NCBI GenBank assembly: GCA_031550975.1
Contig: JAVBOC010000003.1
Location: 1 to 64,000, forward strand
Origin: UBA947 sp031550975
Lineage (GTDB): Bacteria; Cyanobacteriota; Vampirovibrionia; Gastranaerophilales; Gastranaerophilaceae
Length of the DNA stretch: 64,000 nt
Reading direction: 5' to 3'
The position numbers and the translations under genes were made by a program. Below are positions 1 through 8,174 of this stretch, in pieces; the first letter of the stretch is position 1; each line of letters starts with the position of its first letter. The notes beneath the pieces were generated by a model, which did no database searches, was not told the origin of the DNA, and saw only the letters and a list, made by a program, of their open reading frames with translations.

Positions 1-617
1 AATTCGCCTTGCGGGATGTATTTTTGCACCATAACCAGAGTCGTTTGGTTGTTCGTGATTGAGTTGATAATCGTGTGCGTATTTTTGTCGCCCTCTTTTA
101 TATACAGAACGCCTTTGCCAAAACACGCATTAAGAGGCTTCAAAATAATTTCCTTATGTTTGCTCAAGAATTCTTTGATGTCGCTTTCCGAGGACGTTAC
201 GATGTTTTCCGGCATAAATTCTTTAAACAAAAGTGCGTGAAGTTTTTCGTTAAAATCGCGAACTGCTCGCGGTTCGTTCACAACAATTGTTTTGTTTCTA
301 TCAACAAAATCGAAAATATAAGTCGAGTTGATGTAATCCATGTCAACCGGCGGGTCTTGGCGGAACATCACCAGCCCAAAATCTTCAATCTTGCGTCTGA
401 CAGGAGTTTTTTCGCAGAAAATATTTCCGTCTTTTGCATAAGCCGGACGGCAGGAAGTGTAAGCCTCACCAGCTTGCAGCCCAAGCCCGTCAATGGTTGT
501 AACACAAACCTTTTCGCCTCTGTCCAAGAATTCTTTTACAAGCCAAAAGTTTGTAACCAAATCATTAAACTCAAAATATTTAAGCTCTATGCGGTCTACG
601 ATAAAAAGTATGTCCAA
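1..617 (-). CDS. gshB: Glutathione synthetase (ATP-grasp), partial: C-terminal part lies beyond the window edge
   Basis: GshB ligates gamma-glutamylcysteine to glycine with ATP in the cytoplasm. The 205 visible codons hold the N-terminal domain and the start of the ATP-grasp domain. Diagnostic segments are RQDPPVDMDYINSTY (residues about 86-100) and VNEPRAVRDFNEKL (about 113-126), followed by an ATP-grasp lysine segment LKPLNACFGKGVL. I chose a TTG start at 617 because AAGAGG lies 6 nt upstream and the translation from there begins like GshB (MDILFIVDRIE). It sits 12 bp downstream of the UPF0173 gene on the same strand, so the two may be co-transcribed. Family assignment is firm; the start is probable. 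Confidence 0.88.
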   Translation of the reverse strand, partial: MDILFIVDRIELKYFEFNDLVTNFWLVKEFLDRGEKVCVTTIDGLGLQAGEAYTSCRPAYAKDGNIFCEKTPVRRKIEDFGLVMFRQDPPVDMDYINSTYIFDFVDRNKTIVVNEPRAVRDFNEKLHALLFKEFMPENIVTSSESDIKEFLSKHKEIILKPLNACFGKGVLYIKEGDKNTHTIINSITNNQTTLVMVQKYIPQGE

Positions 618-629
618 GCAAAACCTCTT

Positions 630-1292
630 TTACTGAACTTGTTCAGGGTTTAGAATAACTGCAGCTCTGTTGTTTCTTTGAATAAGCTGTGAGAATTTTT
701 CCAAATCAGCCTGAATTTCAGGATATGTGTTGTAGTGCATTGGAATTATTGTTTGTGCACCAAGCCATTCAGCAGCAACTGCCGCGTGTTCGATGTCCAT
801 TGTGTAAGTTCCGCCGATTGGCAGCATCGCAATGTTTGGTCTGTATAATTCTTTAATTGTTTTCATTTCTGAAGTCAGGCAAGTGTCACCTGCGTGGAAA
901 ATTCTTAAGCCTTCAATGTCAAACAAAATGCTGGCTGCCATACCTGCGTTGCAACCATCAGGTAATGAAGTTGAGTGGAAAGCAGGGAAGAACAACGCAC
1001 GTCCCCATTCGTAATCCAACCAGCTGCCGAAGTTTATGCTTCTGACATCAGCGCCTTCTTTAGAGCAGTAGTTTGCCAATTCATAAATTGCGGTGATTTT
1101 TGCTTTCTTTTCTTTTGCAATCTCTAACGCCTGACCGATGTGGTCGTTGTGTGCGTGAGTCAAAAAGATATCAACGATATCAGACTTTTTCCAGTCGTAT
1201 TTGTCATTTGAAGATACCAACGGGTCAATAATAATTGACTTATCATTTGTCTTAATCTCAAACGCGCTGTGTCCAATGTATTTTAAATCCAT
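630..1292 (-). CDS. UPF0173 metal-dependent hydrolase (metallo-beta-lactamase fold)
   Basis: This 220-residue protein has the size and order of the UPF0173/YtkL family. It opens with YIGHSAFEI, then shows the metal ligands THAHNDHIG (about 45-53), HAGDTCLT (about 134) and a late PMHYNTYPE histidine (about 204). These ligands indicate a dinuclear zinc site and hydrolase chemistry, but the physiological substrate of the family is not established. An AAGG-rich Shine-Dalgarno lies just before the ATG. It is followed at 12 bp by gshB on the same strand. No signal peptide is seen, so it should be cytoplasmic. Confidence 0.85.
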   Translation of the reverse strand: MDLKYIGHSAFEIKTNDKSIIIDPLVSSNDKYDWKKSDIVDIFLTHAHNDHIGQALEIAKEKKAKITAIYELANYCSKEGADVRSINFGSWLDYEWGRALFFPAFHSTSLPDGCNAGMAASILFDIEGLRIFHAGDTCLTSEMKTIKELYRPNIAMLPIGGTYTMDIEHAAVAAEWLGAQTIIPMHYNTYPEIQADLEKFSQLIQRNNRAAVILNPEQVQ

Positions 1293-1362
1293 AACCTTAC
1301 CCCTTATCTTACTACTAAACGAATATTAAATAAATTAGCACAAAGCATGATAGAATACAAGT

Positions 1363-2331
1363 ATGCAATACAATGAATTGATGAAAAAATGCATAAAATT
1401 AGCCCAAAAGGGCTATGGGGAAGTTTCGCCCAATCCTCTTGTGGGCGCTGTAGTGCTTGATAAAGACGGAATTGAAATTGCTAGCGGATACCACGCAAAA
1501 TGCGGCGAAAATCATGCCGAACGCGATGCCTTGATCGGCCTGAATGATGAGGCTCGCGGCGGGACTCTTATTGTGAACTTAGAGCCTTGCTCGCATTACG
1601 GCAAAACTCCCCCTTGTACAGATATAATTATAGAAAAAGGAATTGCGCGGGTTGTTGTCGGTATGCGTGACCCGAATCCTAATATTGACGGTATTTCAAT
1701 TTTGCGTAAAGCAGGGGTTGAAGTTGTTGAAGGCATTTTAGAGGACGAATGCAAACAATTAAACGAAGTCTTTATTAAAAACAAGATTGAAGGGAAAACT
1801 TTTGTTGCCTTGAAAACCGCGACGACATTGGACGGTAAAATCGCGACTTCAACAGGTTCTTCAAAATGGATTACATCAGACGAAGCGCGTGCGCGAGGGA
1901 AAGAATTGCGCGCACAATACGATGCAATTTTGACGAGTTCCGCGACAGTCTTAGCCGACGACCCGACTATGGAACATAAAACAAAAATCATTTTAGACAG
2001 AAATTCTAGACTTACCGGCAAAGAAAAGATTTTTCAACAGGGTGAAGTCCACGTTTTTAAAGAAGATAATATTGAATTTATACTAAAAAAGCTCTACGAA
2101 ATGGGCATTATGAGCATTTTTGTCGAGGCCGGGGGGAAATTAAGCGGTGAAATGCTGCCTTATGTTGATAAAATCTATCATTTTATCGCGCCAAAAATCA
2201 CCGGAGATAACAGTGCAAAATCTTGTTTTGATTTTCGCAAAATTACGGATATTAACGAAAGTCTTAACTTTAAAATCATGAGTACAGAACTAGTCGGGGA
2301 TGATTTGCTAATTATCAATGAGTCTCAATAA
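1363..2331 (+). CDS. ribD: Bifunctional diaminohydroxyphosphoribosylaminopyrimidine deaminase / 5-amino-6-(5-phosphoribosylamino)uracil reductase
   Basis: RibD carries out the second and third steps of riboflavin synthesis. The N-terminal deaminase domain has the zinc ligands and catalytic glutamate in HAERDALIG (H51, E53) and EPCSHYGKTPPC (C76, C85). The reductase domain starts near residue 145 with LKTATTLDGKIAT and SSKWITS. At 322 residues it is somewhat short for the family (about 360), with a compact reductase domain. No other rib gene is adjacent and no FMN riboswitch is visible upstream. There is no Shine-Dalgarno; an extended -10 (TGATAGAAT) ends 6 nt before the ATG, so a leaderless mRNA is likely. 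Confidence 0.93.
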   Translation: MQYNELMKKCIKLAQKGYGEVSPNPLVGAVVLDKDGIEIASGYHAKCGENHAERDALIGLNDEARGGTLIVNLEPCSHYGKTPPCTDIIIEKGIARVVVGMRDPNPNIDGISILRKAGVEVVEGILEDECKQLNEVFIKNKIEGKTFVALKTATTLDGKIATSTGSSKWITSDEARARGKELRAQYDAILTSSATVLADDPTMEHKTKIILDRNSRLTGKEKIFQQGEVHVFKEDNIEFILKKLYEMGIMSIFVEAGGKLSGEMLPYVDKIYHFIAPKITGDNSAKSCFDFRKITDINESLNFKIMSTELVGDDLLIINESQ

Positions 2332-2861
2332 GTCTCAATGAGTCTTCGTTTTTCTTGTTCCATAACATTCTTGAAATTTGTAATTCCGATGCTACTCGGG
2401 TCATGTTCATTAATTATCATGTTCTTTATTATCATTTGACGATATTTAACAGAGTCACTGATTATGTCTAGAATGCTTTTGTATCTCAACTCCTTAGCTA
2501 TTTTGCATCTATCCAGAATATTTGGTTCAGAGCCCAAGAGTTCTTTTTCTATTTCCAATTGTTGTGCCTCCGATATTGGCAAATTCCCCCTGTGTATTAA
2601 ATCTAAAGGGCTTCTCGTCTCAACAGAAATTTGATATGGGAAATCCTGTCCCTCAGCCCATATAGGTGAATGCCTATATTCTTCCCAATTAGCTAAAAGA
2701 GTGATTCGATAACGTTTTTTTGAAATATTCCAGGGTAAAATCTCAACTATTCTGTCCCCCAGCGCAAGGACCGGTTTAGACACCAATGGTGTTGTGCCAA
2801 AAGGTGGCTGTTTCTGCACAGCTGCATTTTGATTGTATAATTTTATACCTTGAATTCTCAT
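2325..2861 (-). CDS. Unknown small protein with the MR[IV]-NN-F N-terminal leader
   Basis: I do not recognise this 178-residue protein. The start at 2861 is set by AAGGGG 6-7 nt upstream and gives an N-terminus MRIQGIKLYNQNAAVQ followed by PPFG, the same style of leader seen in four other small proteins of this window. The body is soluble and charged, without membrane segments, and ends in a helical acidic/basic tail. Its stop overlaps the end of ribD by 7 bp (convergent). Upstream, TAGCAAAATT about 61 bp before the start and TGTAAA 22 bp further up match the upstream box of the other leader genes. It is probably a lineage-restricted gene. Confidence 0.6.
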   Translation of the reverse strand: MRIQGIKLYNQNAAVQKQPPFGTTPLVSKPVLALGDRIVEILPWNISKKRYRITLLANWEEYRHSPIWAEGQDFPYQISVETRSPLDLIHRGNLPISEAQQLEIEKELLGSEPNILDRCKIAKELRYKSILDIISDSVKYRQMIIKNMIINEHDPSSIGITNFKNVMEQEKRRLIETY

Positions 2862-2952
2862 AAATTTCCCCTTGTCATTTTGTAAGCACATGATTCAAAC
2901 CTTCTCAATGAGAATTTTGCTATTTTGTGGTGAGAATCTTTACATTTATTAA

Positions 2953-4857
2953 TTAATCAATTATTTTGCCTTCAAAAAGATCCATAACCATGTTGGCTTG
3001 GTCTGAGCGCGGTGGTTGAACAGTGGAAGGGTTGAAAGGCTGAGATGTCGCAGACTCCTCAGAGGATTCATCTTCTAAAACTGCAGTGGCAGAGGGTGTC
3101 GGCTGTGGTTGCAGAGATGCGGGCGCTGCGGCTTGTGCCGGAGCTGAAGGTGCTGGTGTCTGTGGAACCCGTTGTGGTGCAGGTGTCGGAGTTGCAGCAA
3201 CAGGTGCAGGAGCATCATCAGGTTGCGGCAAGCGAACGAGGACTTTTGATCCTTGCTGTCCGAAAAGTTTATCCAGTGCGTCAACAACAGCCTGTTTTTT
3301 CGTGCCATCAGTGAATTGCCCGAGGAGCATTTCATTCTTCATAGCAATAATTGTGTTTTCAGGCGTGATTTGCACAGGCGAAGCCCACTGTTTTAACAAG
3401 ACGCGTGTTGGTGTGCTTTGGATATTATCTAATAATTTTGGCCATAAATCGATAGTCGTTGAATGGTCGAATGGTTGAATGGTTGAATGGGTTTCAATTG
3501 GTTGCGATGCCTGAAAATCGGTTTCAACCTTTGTAGGCTCAGGTTCTGAAACCGGTTTAGCAGTGGCGATCGGTGTTGGCGCAACAGATGCTTGCGGTTC
3601 AATTGAAGGTTGAATTTGTGGTTGAAGCGTTGGTTCAACATTTTGCGGAGGCGTAACTCTGTTTACCGGTGCGCTAATTGTCGGGCGTACCGGCTCGCTC
3701 GCAGGCTTGCCGCCTTCAAGTGCTGTGACGCGGTTTTGTAATTCTAATAAAGACGTGTTATCCGCGAGGTTTGCAAGGTCAACTATCGCGACTTCAAGCC
3801 AAAGCCGCGGATTGTTGGTGGTTTTGACTTCTTTAATATATTCCGCTGTTTTATCTATCAAGAACACAATCTGGTGCGTATCAAGCGCTCCTGCTTGTTC
3901 TTTCATCGTGCTGATTTGGTCAGGAGAGCCTTGTGTTAATTCAGAAACAACCTCGTCGCGGCAGTTTTTTACGATTAGAAGATTTTTGAAATAATCTGTC
4001 AGGTTGTTTAAAATCTGCACCGGTTCGTTGCCTGAATTATAAATGTTTTCGAGCGTTTCAATTGCTTGAGGCATATTTGAAGAAATTATATTTCCCGCAA
4101 GATTGCTTAAAGCATCAAACGATAAACGGCCAAGTAAGTTGTTTATGTCTTCAACGGTAATCGCATCAGCTGCCCCCAAAACGGCAAGCTGGTCAAGCAT
4201 TGCAATACTGTCGCGCATTCCCCCGGCTGAGTTTTTAGCGATGGTGGAAATAGCATCATCAGTTATGTTAATTCCCTCTTTTTGCGCGATATTTTTGAGG
4301 TGTTCGCAAATATCAGCGGTCGTAATCCGCTTGAAATCATATCTTTGACAGCGACTCTTTATAGTATCAAGCACCTTGTGAACTTCAGTTGTAGCAAGGA
4401 TAAAAATAACATTCTTTGGCGGTTCTTCAAGCGTTTTTAACAGCGCGTTGAACGCGTGTGTCGTTAGCATGTGAACCTCGTCAATGATATAGATTTTAAA
4501 CCGGCTGTTTAGCGGCGCATACATTACTTTTTCTAATATGTTTTGTGCATCATCAACACTTCTGTTGCTTGCCGCGTCGATTTCAATTACGTCTAATGGC
4601 GTGGAATTTGTTATTGCAACGCAATTGTCGCAAGTCCCGCAAGGCTCGGCAGTCGGTCCGTTTTTACAGTTTAAAGACTTAGCAAAAATACGTGCGGTTG
4701 AAGTTTTTCCCGTGCCTCTTGGACCAGTAAAAAGATAGGCATGAGAAATTTTATCAAGCGAAATCGCGTTGGAAAGCGACTTTTTGATATGCTCCTGCCC
4801 GACAATTTCTTCCAGCGTCTGCGGCCGATATTTTCTGTACAAAGGTATATAATTCAT
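2953..4857 (-). CDS. dnaX: DNA polymerase III subunit gamma/tau
   Basis: DnaX is the clamp-loader ATPase that loads the sliding clamp and organises the replisome. Visible are Walker A GPRGTGKT (residues 45-52), the zinc module with C64, C73, C76 and C79, and DEVH (126-129). Domain III extends to about residue 365. A Pro/Gln/Glu-rich linker then leads to a domain-V-like block (about 468-545) and a Pro/Ala-rich tail. A tandem octamer tract at 3458-3489 encodes part of the linker. There is no Shine-Dalgarno; TATAAT ends 6 nt before the ATG. It is divergent from the LD-carboxypeptidase gene with only 14 bp between the two starts. Confidence 0.95.
   Translation of the reverse strand: MNYIPLYRKYRPQTLEEIVGQEHIKKSLSNAISLDKISHAYLFTGPRGTGKTSTARIFAKSLNCKNGPTAEPCGTCDNCVAITNSTPLDVIEIDAASNRSVDDAQNILEKVMYAPLNSRFKIYIIDEVHMLTTHAFNALLKTLEEPPKNVIFILATTEVHKVLDTIKSRCQRYDFKRITTADICEHLKNIAQKEGINITDDAISTIAKNSAGGMRDSIAMLDQLAVLGAADAITVEDINNLLGRLSFDALSNLAGNIISSNMPQAIETLENIYNSGNEPVQILNNLTDYFKNLLIVKNCRDEVVSELTQGSPDQISTMKEQAGALDTHQIVFLIDKTAEYIKEVKTTNNPRLWLEVAIVDLANLADNTSLLELQNRVTALEGGKPASEPVRPTISAPVNRVTPPQNVEPTLQPQIQPSIEPQASVAPTPIATAKPVSEPEPTKVETDFQASQPIETHSTIQPFDHSTTIDLWPKLLDNIQSTPTRVLLKQWASPVQITPENTIIAMKNEMLLGQFTDGTKKQAVVDALDKLFGQQGSKVLVRLPQPDDAPAPVAATPTPAPQRVPQTPAPSAPAQAAAPASLQPQPTPSATAVLEDESSEESATSQPFNPSTVQPPRSDQANMVMDLFEGKIID
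3458..3489. repeat. Four tandem octamers (GTTGAATG) inside dnaX
   Basis: Units on + are GTTGAATG, GTCGAATG, GTTGAATG and GTTGAATG, back to back. On the coding strand they encode the Thr/Gln/Phe/His-rich stretch at residues about 457-467 of the gamma/tau linker. A related degenerate copy is near 3012-3035, also in dnaX. Because the unit is 8 bp, gain or loss of one unit would shift the reading frame. Confidence 0.85.
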
Positions 4858-4871
4858 GTTACCATTATAAC
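4858..4871. promoter_or_regulatory. 14-bp divergent promoter between dnaX and ldcA
   Basis: On the minus strand TATAAT (4869-4864) is followed by 6 nt and the dnaX ATG. On the plus strand TACCAT (4860-4865) is followed by 6 nt and the ldcA ATG. No Shine-Dalgarno fits on either side. The 14 bp are nearly the same, read in the opposite direction, as the spacer at 56431-56444. Confidence 0.6.
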
Positions 4872-5813
4872 ATGGAAAAAATCAGACCGGCAAAATTAAA
4901 AGAGGGTGCTACGATTGGAATCGTTGCGACTTCAGGTGCGGTGGAAGACAAAGAAGCCGTTGCGCGCGGGGTGAAGTTTTTTGAAACCCGTGGATACAAA
5001 GTGGTTTTGGCGGACAATTGTTTTGAAAGTTATCGCTATTTAGCAGGAGCCGACGAACGTAGAGTCGAAGGGATACATAAATTTTTCTCAAACCCCGAAA
5101 TTGATGCGATAATCTGCATTCGCGGCGGGTTTGGTTCAATCCGCTTGGTTGATAAAATTGATTATTCAATAATTCGCGACAACCCGAAAATATTTTGCGG
5201 TTACTCGGATGTTTCGGCATTATCAGCGATGTTTTTAAAGCACGCCGGATTAATCACATATTCCGGGCCGATGCTGCAAGGCGATTTTGGGGCTGAAAAT
5301 GTTTCACAGTTTACTATTGATAATTTCTTCAAGGTAGTAACTTCGGACAATTTAGAATTTGAAGGCCCTAAAGTTATTGGTAATAAGACCGGTGCAGAAG
5401 GAATTGTGTGGGGCGGAAATCTCGCAACAATAGTTTCGTTATGCGGACAAGACTTTATTCCTGATGAGCCGTTTATTTTCTTCGTTGAGGATTTGAACGA
5501 GCGGATTTATAGGATTGATAAAATGTTTACCCAATTATTTAATATAGAAAAATTCCGCAAAAATGTCCGTGGAATTGTGCTTGGCGATTTTCTTGATATT
5601 GATGATTGCGGAAATAACGCGGTGTATCAGGCCTTTGACCCATCTGCTCCACAACCTCACAAATGGCTTGACGAACTATGGGAAGAAATCGCGCAAAAAC
5701 ACCAAATTCCAATTACTGGCGGCTTTAAGATTACTCATCTTGATGACAAAATCACAGTGCCCTATGGAGCTATGGCAAAATTAGACGGAACCCGACTAAC
5801 TATTAATTATTAA
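4872..5813 (+). CDS. ldcA: LD-carboxypeptidase (muramoyltetrapeptide carboxypeptidase, peptidase family S66)
   Basis: This enzyme removes the terminal D-alanine from murein tetrapeptides during peptidoglycan recycling or remodelling. The 313-residue length is normal. It shows the family's GGFGSIRLVDKIDY segment (about 85-98) and the nucleophile loop FCGYSDVSAL with S112; FFVEDLNE and FKITHLDDK are the likely sites of the catalytic glutamate and histidine. There is no signal peptide, as in cytoplasmic LdcA. It is divergent from dnaX with only 14 bp between, which leaves no room for a normal leader, so it is probably translated from a leaderless mRNA. Confidence 0.9.
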   Translation: MEKIRPAKLKEGATIGIVATSGAVEDKEAVARGVKFFETRGYKVVLADNCFESYRYLAGADERRVEGIHKFFSNPEIDAIICIRGGFGSIRLVDKIDYSIIRDNPKIFCGYSDVSALSAMFLKHAGLITYSGPMLQGDFGAENVSQFTIDNFFKVVTSDNLEFEGPKVIGNKTGAEGIVWGGNLATIVSLCGQDFIPDEPFIFFVEDLNERIYRIDKMFTQLFNIEKFRKNVRGIVLGDFLDIDDCGNNAVYQAFDPSAPQPHKWLDELWEEIAQKHQIPITGGFKITHLDDKITVPYGAMAKLDGTRLTINY

Positions 5814-5888
5814 ATTAAGATTAAGGGGGATAAAACTTCTTGTTTTTGGGTTAAAATAGAGTCGATAGTATAAAAGAAGGCAAGAAAA

Positions 5889-6731
5889 ATGTGGGATTAT
5901 TCCGAAAAAGTTATAGAACACTACCGAAACCCTCGCAATGTGGGCAAAATCGACGATGCAACCTGCGTCGGAACAGCGGGTTCACTCGCGTGCGGCGATA
6001 GTTTAAAAATATATTTAAAAATAAAAGACGGCATTGTAACTGACGCTAAGTTTCAGACTTTTGGCTGCGGTTCGGCTGTTGCAAGTTCAAGCATTTTGAC
6101 CGAAATGATTATCGGCAAACATATTGATGAAGTCAAAAAAATCACCAACAAAGATATTGCAGACCAACTTGAAGGGCTTCCGCCGGAAAAAATGCACTGC
6201 TCTGTTATGGGCTACGAAGCGCTTGAAGATGCGCTGAAAAACTATGCGCCTGAAGGTTATGTAGATTTGGATGCGATTTTGACTGCAGATGAAACAGAAA
6301 AAGTTATTTGCACTTGCTTTAATGTAACTGAAAAACAAATCCGTGATGCGATAGAGCACAATAAACTCAAACTTGTTGATGAAGTAACGAATTTTACCAA
6401 AGCCGGCGGTGCTTGCGGCAAATGCAAAGGTCAGATTCAAGACATTATAAATTCTTATCTTGATAAAAATAAATCTGAAGAACGCTGCGAGCTTTCTGTA
6501 GCGCAAAAGGTTTTAAAAATTAACAACATAATTGAAAACCAAATTTCACCGGAACTTCGCAAAGACGGCGGAGATATTACGCTCGTTGATGTTGACGGGA
6601 ATATGGTTTTAGTCAAACTCCGCGGGAATTGTTCGGGGTGTAAGAATTCAACAATAACGCTGAAGAACTTTGTTGAAACAACCTTGCGCGATGCAGTTTG
6701 TAAGGACATTATGGTAGTAGAAGTAAACTAA
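5889..6731 (+). CDS. nifU: Fe-S cluster assembly scaffold NifU (three-domain form)
   Basis: This is a full-length NifU scaffold for Fe-S assembly. The IscU-like domain has C35, C60 and C104. The central [2Fe-2S] ferredoxin-like domain has C141, C143, C176 and C179 in CTCFNV...GGACGKC. The C-terminal Nfu domain has CSGC (C248, C251). All cluster cysteines are present. AGAAGG 8 nt before the ATG is the ribosome site. The partner desulfurase nifS follows after a 117-bp gap filled by a palindromic repeat. No nitrogenase gene is nearby; in anaerobes this pair commonly serves general Fe-S assembly. Confidence 0.95.
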   Translation: MWDYSEKVIEHYRNPRNVGKIDDATCVGTAGSLACGDSLKIYLKIKDGIVTDAKFQTFGCGSAVASSSILTEMIIGKHIDEVKKITNKDIADQLEGLPPEKMHCSVMGYEALEDALKNYAPEGYVDLDAILTADETEKVICTCFNVTEKQIRDAIEHNKLKLVDEVTNFTKAGGACGKCKGQIQDIINSYLDKNKSEERCELSVAQKVLKINNIIENQISPELRKDGGDITLVDVDGNMVLVKLRGNCSGCKNSTITLKNFVETTLRDAVCKDIMVVEVN

Positions 6732-6740
6732 AATTTTCCT

Positions 6741-6828
6741 GCCATTCCGAACATGTTTCGGAATCTGGGACGTCGGATTGATGCAAGCCCGCGCAAGCCC
6801 AGATGCTGAATCAAGTTCAGCATGACAA
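6741..6828. repeat. Palindromic dispersed repeat (GTCATNCCG...TCAGCATGAC type)
   Basis: The gap between nifU and nifS holds nested inverted repeats: a hairpin around TTCCGAACATGTTTCGGAA, then CCCAGATGCTGAATC paired with TTCAGCATGACA. A similar element lies at 50406-50528. It is non-coding and would form a stable stem in the nifU-nifS transcript. Confidence 0.7.
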
Positions 6829-6848
6829 GATAGTGAGGCTAATTTAAA

Positions 6849-8048
6849 ATGACAGAAAAATTAATATATTTAGATAATAATGCAACAACGAAGGTGGATG
6901 AAAAAGTCCTGGAGGCGATGCTTCCATACTTTAGTCGCGAATATGCGAACCCGTCGAGCATCTATACTTTTGCAAGACATTCTGCAAACGCGATTAAAGA
7001 GGCACGCGGCAAGATGAAGGATTTCTTAAACGCTGGCAGTGAAAACGAGATTTTCTTTACTGCATCCGGTTCAGAAAGCGCGAATATGGCAGTACGCGGA
7101 GTGCTTAACCAAGACAAAAGCAAACGTCATATCATCACTTCAAGGGTTGAACATGCCTGTGTTCTAAACCTGTATCAACAGCTTGAAAAAGAGGGTTACA
7201 GAGTCGATTACATTGGTGTAAACGCTAAAGGCGAACTTGATTTAGCCGAATTGAAAGAAAAGATTAATTTCGACACAGCCATTGTTTCAATAATGTATGC
7301 AAACAACGAAACAGGCGTGATTTTTCCAATAAAAGAGATTTCGCAAATTATAAAATCTAAAAATCCTGAGACAAAGTTCTTTGTTGACGGAGTTCAGGCA
7401 GCGGGTAAAATCGTGATTGATGTAAGAGATTTAGGCGTCGACATGTTCTCAATTTCAGGACATAAATTCCACGCACCAAAAGGCGCGGGGGTGCTTTATG
7501 TTAACCCAAGCACTTTGATTACGCCATTGATTGTTGGCGGACACCAAGAGCGCGGCAAGCGTGCGGGTACGGAGAATGTCCCTTATATAGTTGCCTTAGG
7601 AAAAGCTGCCGAGCTTGCAACTGACGGACTTTCTTATGAAGCAACTGAAGTCAAGCGCTTACGCGACAGGCTTGAAGCGGGGATTTTAAAGAATATATTT
7701 AATTCACGTTTAAACACCGGAATTACAAACCGTGTTCCAAACACGACAAATATTGGGTTTGAATACATTGAAGGGGAGTTGATTTTGCTTCACTTGAGTG
7801 ATTTGGGAATTTGTGCCAGTTCAGGTAGTGCGTGTACTTCAGGTTCGCTTGAGCCAAGCCATGTTTTGCGTGCGATGAATGTGCCGTTCACTTCAATTCA
7901 TGGAAGTATTCGTTTTAGTTTAAGCAAATATACTACTGAAAAAGAAATAGATTACACGATAGAGAAATTACCGGCTATCATTGATAAATTGACTAATTTA
8001 TCTCCATACCAGGATGAGCTTGAGGCTCTGAAGAAACTAAAAGACTAA
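6849..8048 (+). CDS. nifS: Cysteine desulfurase
   Basis: This PLP enzyme converts cysteine to alanine and supplies persulfide sulfur to NifU. The PLP lysine is K206 in SISGHKFHAPKG. The catalytic cysteine is in SSGSACTSGSLEPSH (C329). The N-terminus YLDNNATTKVDE is typical of the NifS/IscS class. At 399 residues the length is normal. It lies downstream of nifU on the same strand; translation may use a distant GAGG, about 10 nt before the ATG. The pairing with NifU favours the name nifS over iscS. Confidence 0.93.
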   Translation: MTEKLIYLDNNATTKVDEKVLEAMLPYFSREYANPSSIYTFARHSANAIKEARGKMKDFLNAGSENEIFFTASGSESANMAVRGVLNQDKSKRHIITSRVEHACVLNLYQQLEKEGYRVDYIGVNAKGELDLAELKEKINFDTAIVSIMYANNETGVIFPIKEISQIIKSKNPETKFFVDGVQAAGKIVIDVRDLGVDMFSISGHKFHAPKGAGVLYVNPSTLITPLIVGGHQERGKRAGTENVPYIVALGKAAELATDGLSYEATEVKRLRDRLEAGILKNIFNSRLNTGITNRVPNTTNIGFEYIEGELILLHLSDLGICASSGSACTSGSLEPSHVLRAMNVPFTSIHGSIRFSLSKYTTEKEIDYTIEKLPAIIDKLTNLSPYQDELEALKKLKD

Positions 8049-8162
8049 TACTTTCCGGTAACGCTTTTTGAAATCTAATGCTAAAGTCCTACGATTTTAT
8101 GCTGATTTTTGCTGTTTGAGAAACTGCAGTATTGCCGAATAGTTTTTGCCCCCATCGTCATT

Positions 8163-8168
8163 TATCCT
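8163..8168 (+). promoter_or_regulatory. -10-like TATCCT 6 nt before the start at 8175
   Basis: TATCCT followed by exactly 6 nt and ATG fits the leaderless pattern seen repeatedly in this window. No clear -35 and no Shine-Dalgarno are present, so this is a weaker example. Confidence 0.4.
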
Positions 8169-8174
8169 GTGGGC

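Noticed and set aside
75..653. 192-codon open frame on + at the window start
   Set aside because: It is antisense to the clear glutathione synthetase frame, which has family motifs and a ribosome site; the + frame has no recognisable content.
3086..3478. Cys/Gly/Ala-rich open frame antisense to dnaX
   Set aside because: Composition follows from the Pro/Ala/Gln-rich linker codons of dnaX on the other strand.
5846..5874. Promoter TTGGGT-17-TATAAA before nifU
   Set aside because: Its start site would fall after the AGAAGG Shine-Dalgarno; TAAAAT at 5852-5857 is an equally likely -10, so no promoter is called.
5889..8048. Nitrogen fixation locus
   Set aside because: Only nifU and nifS are present; they serve general Fe-S assembly in many anaerobes and no nitrogenase gene is in the window.
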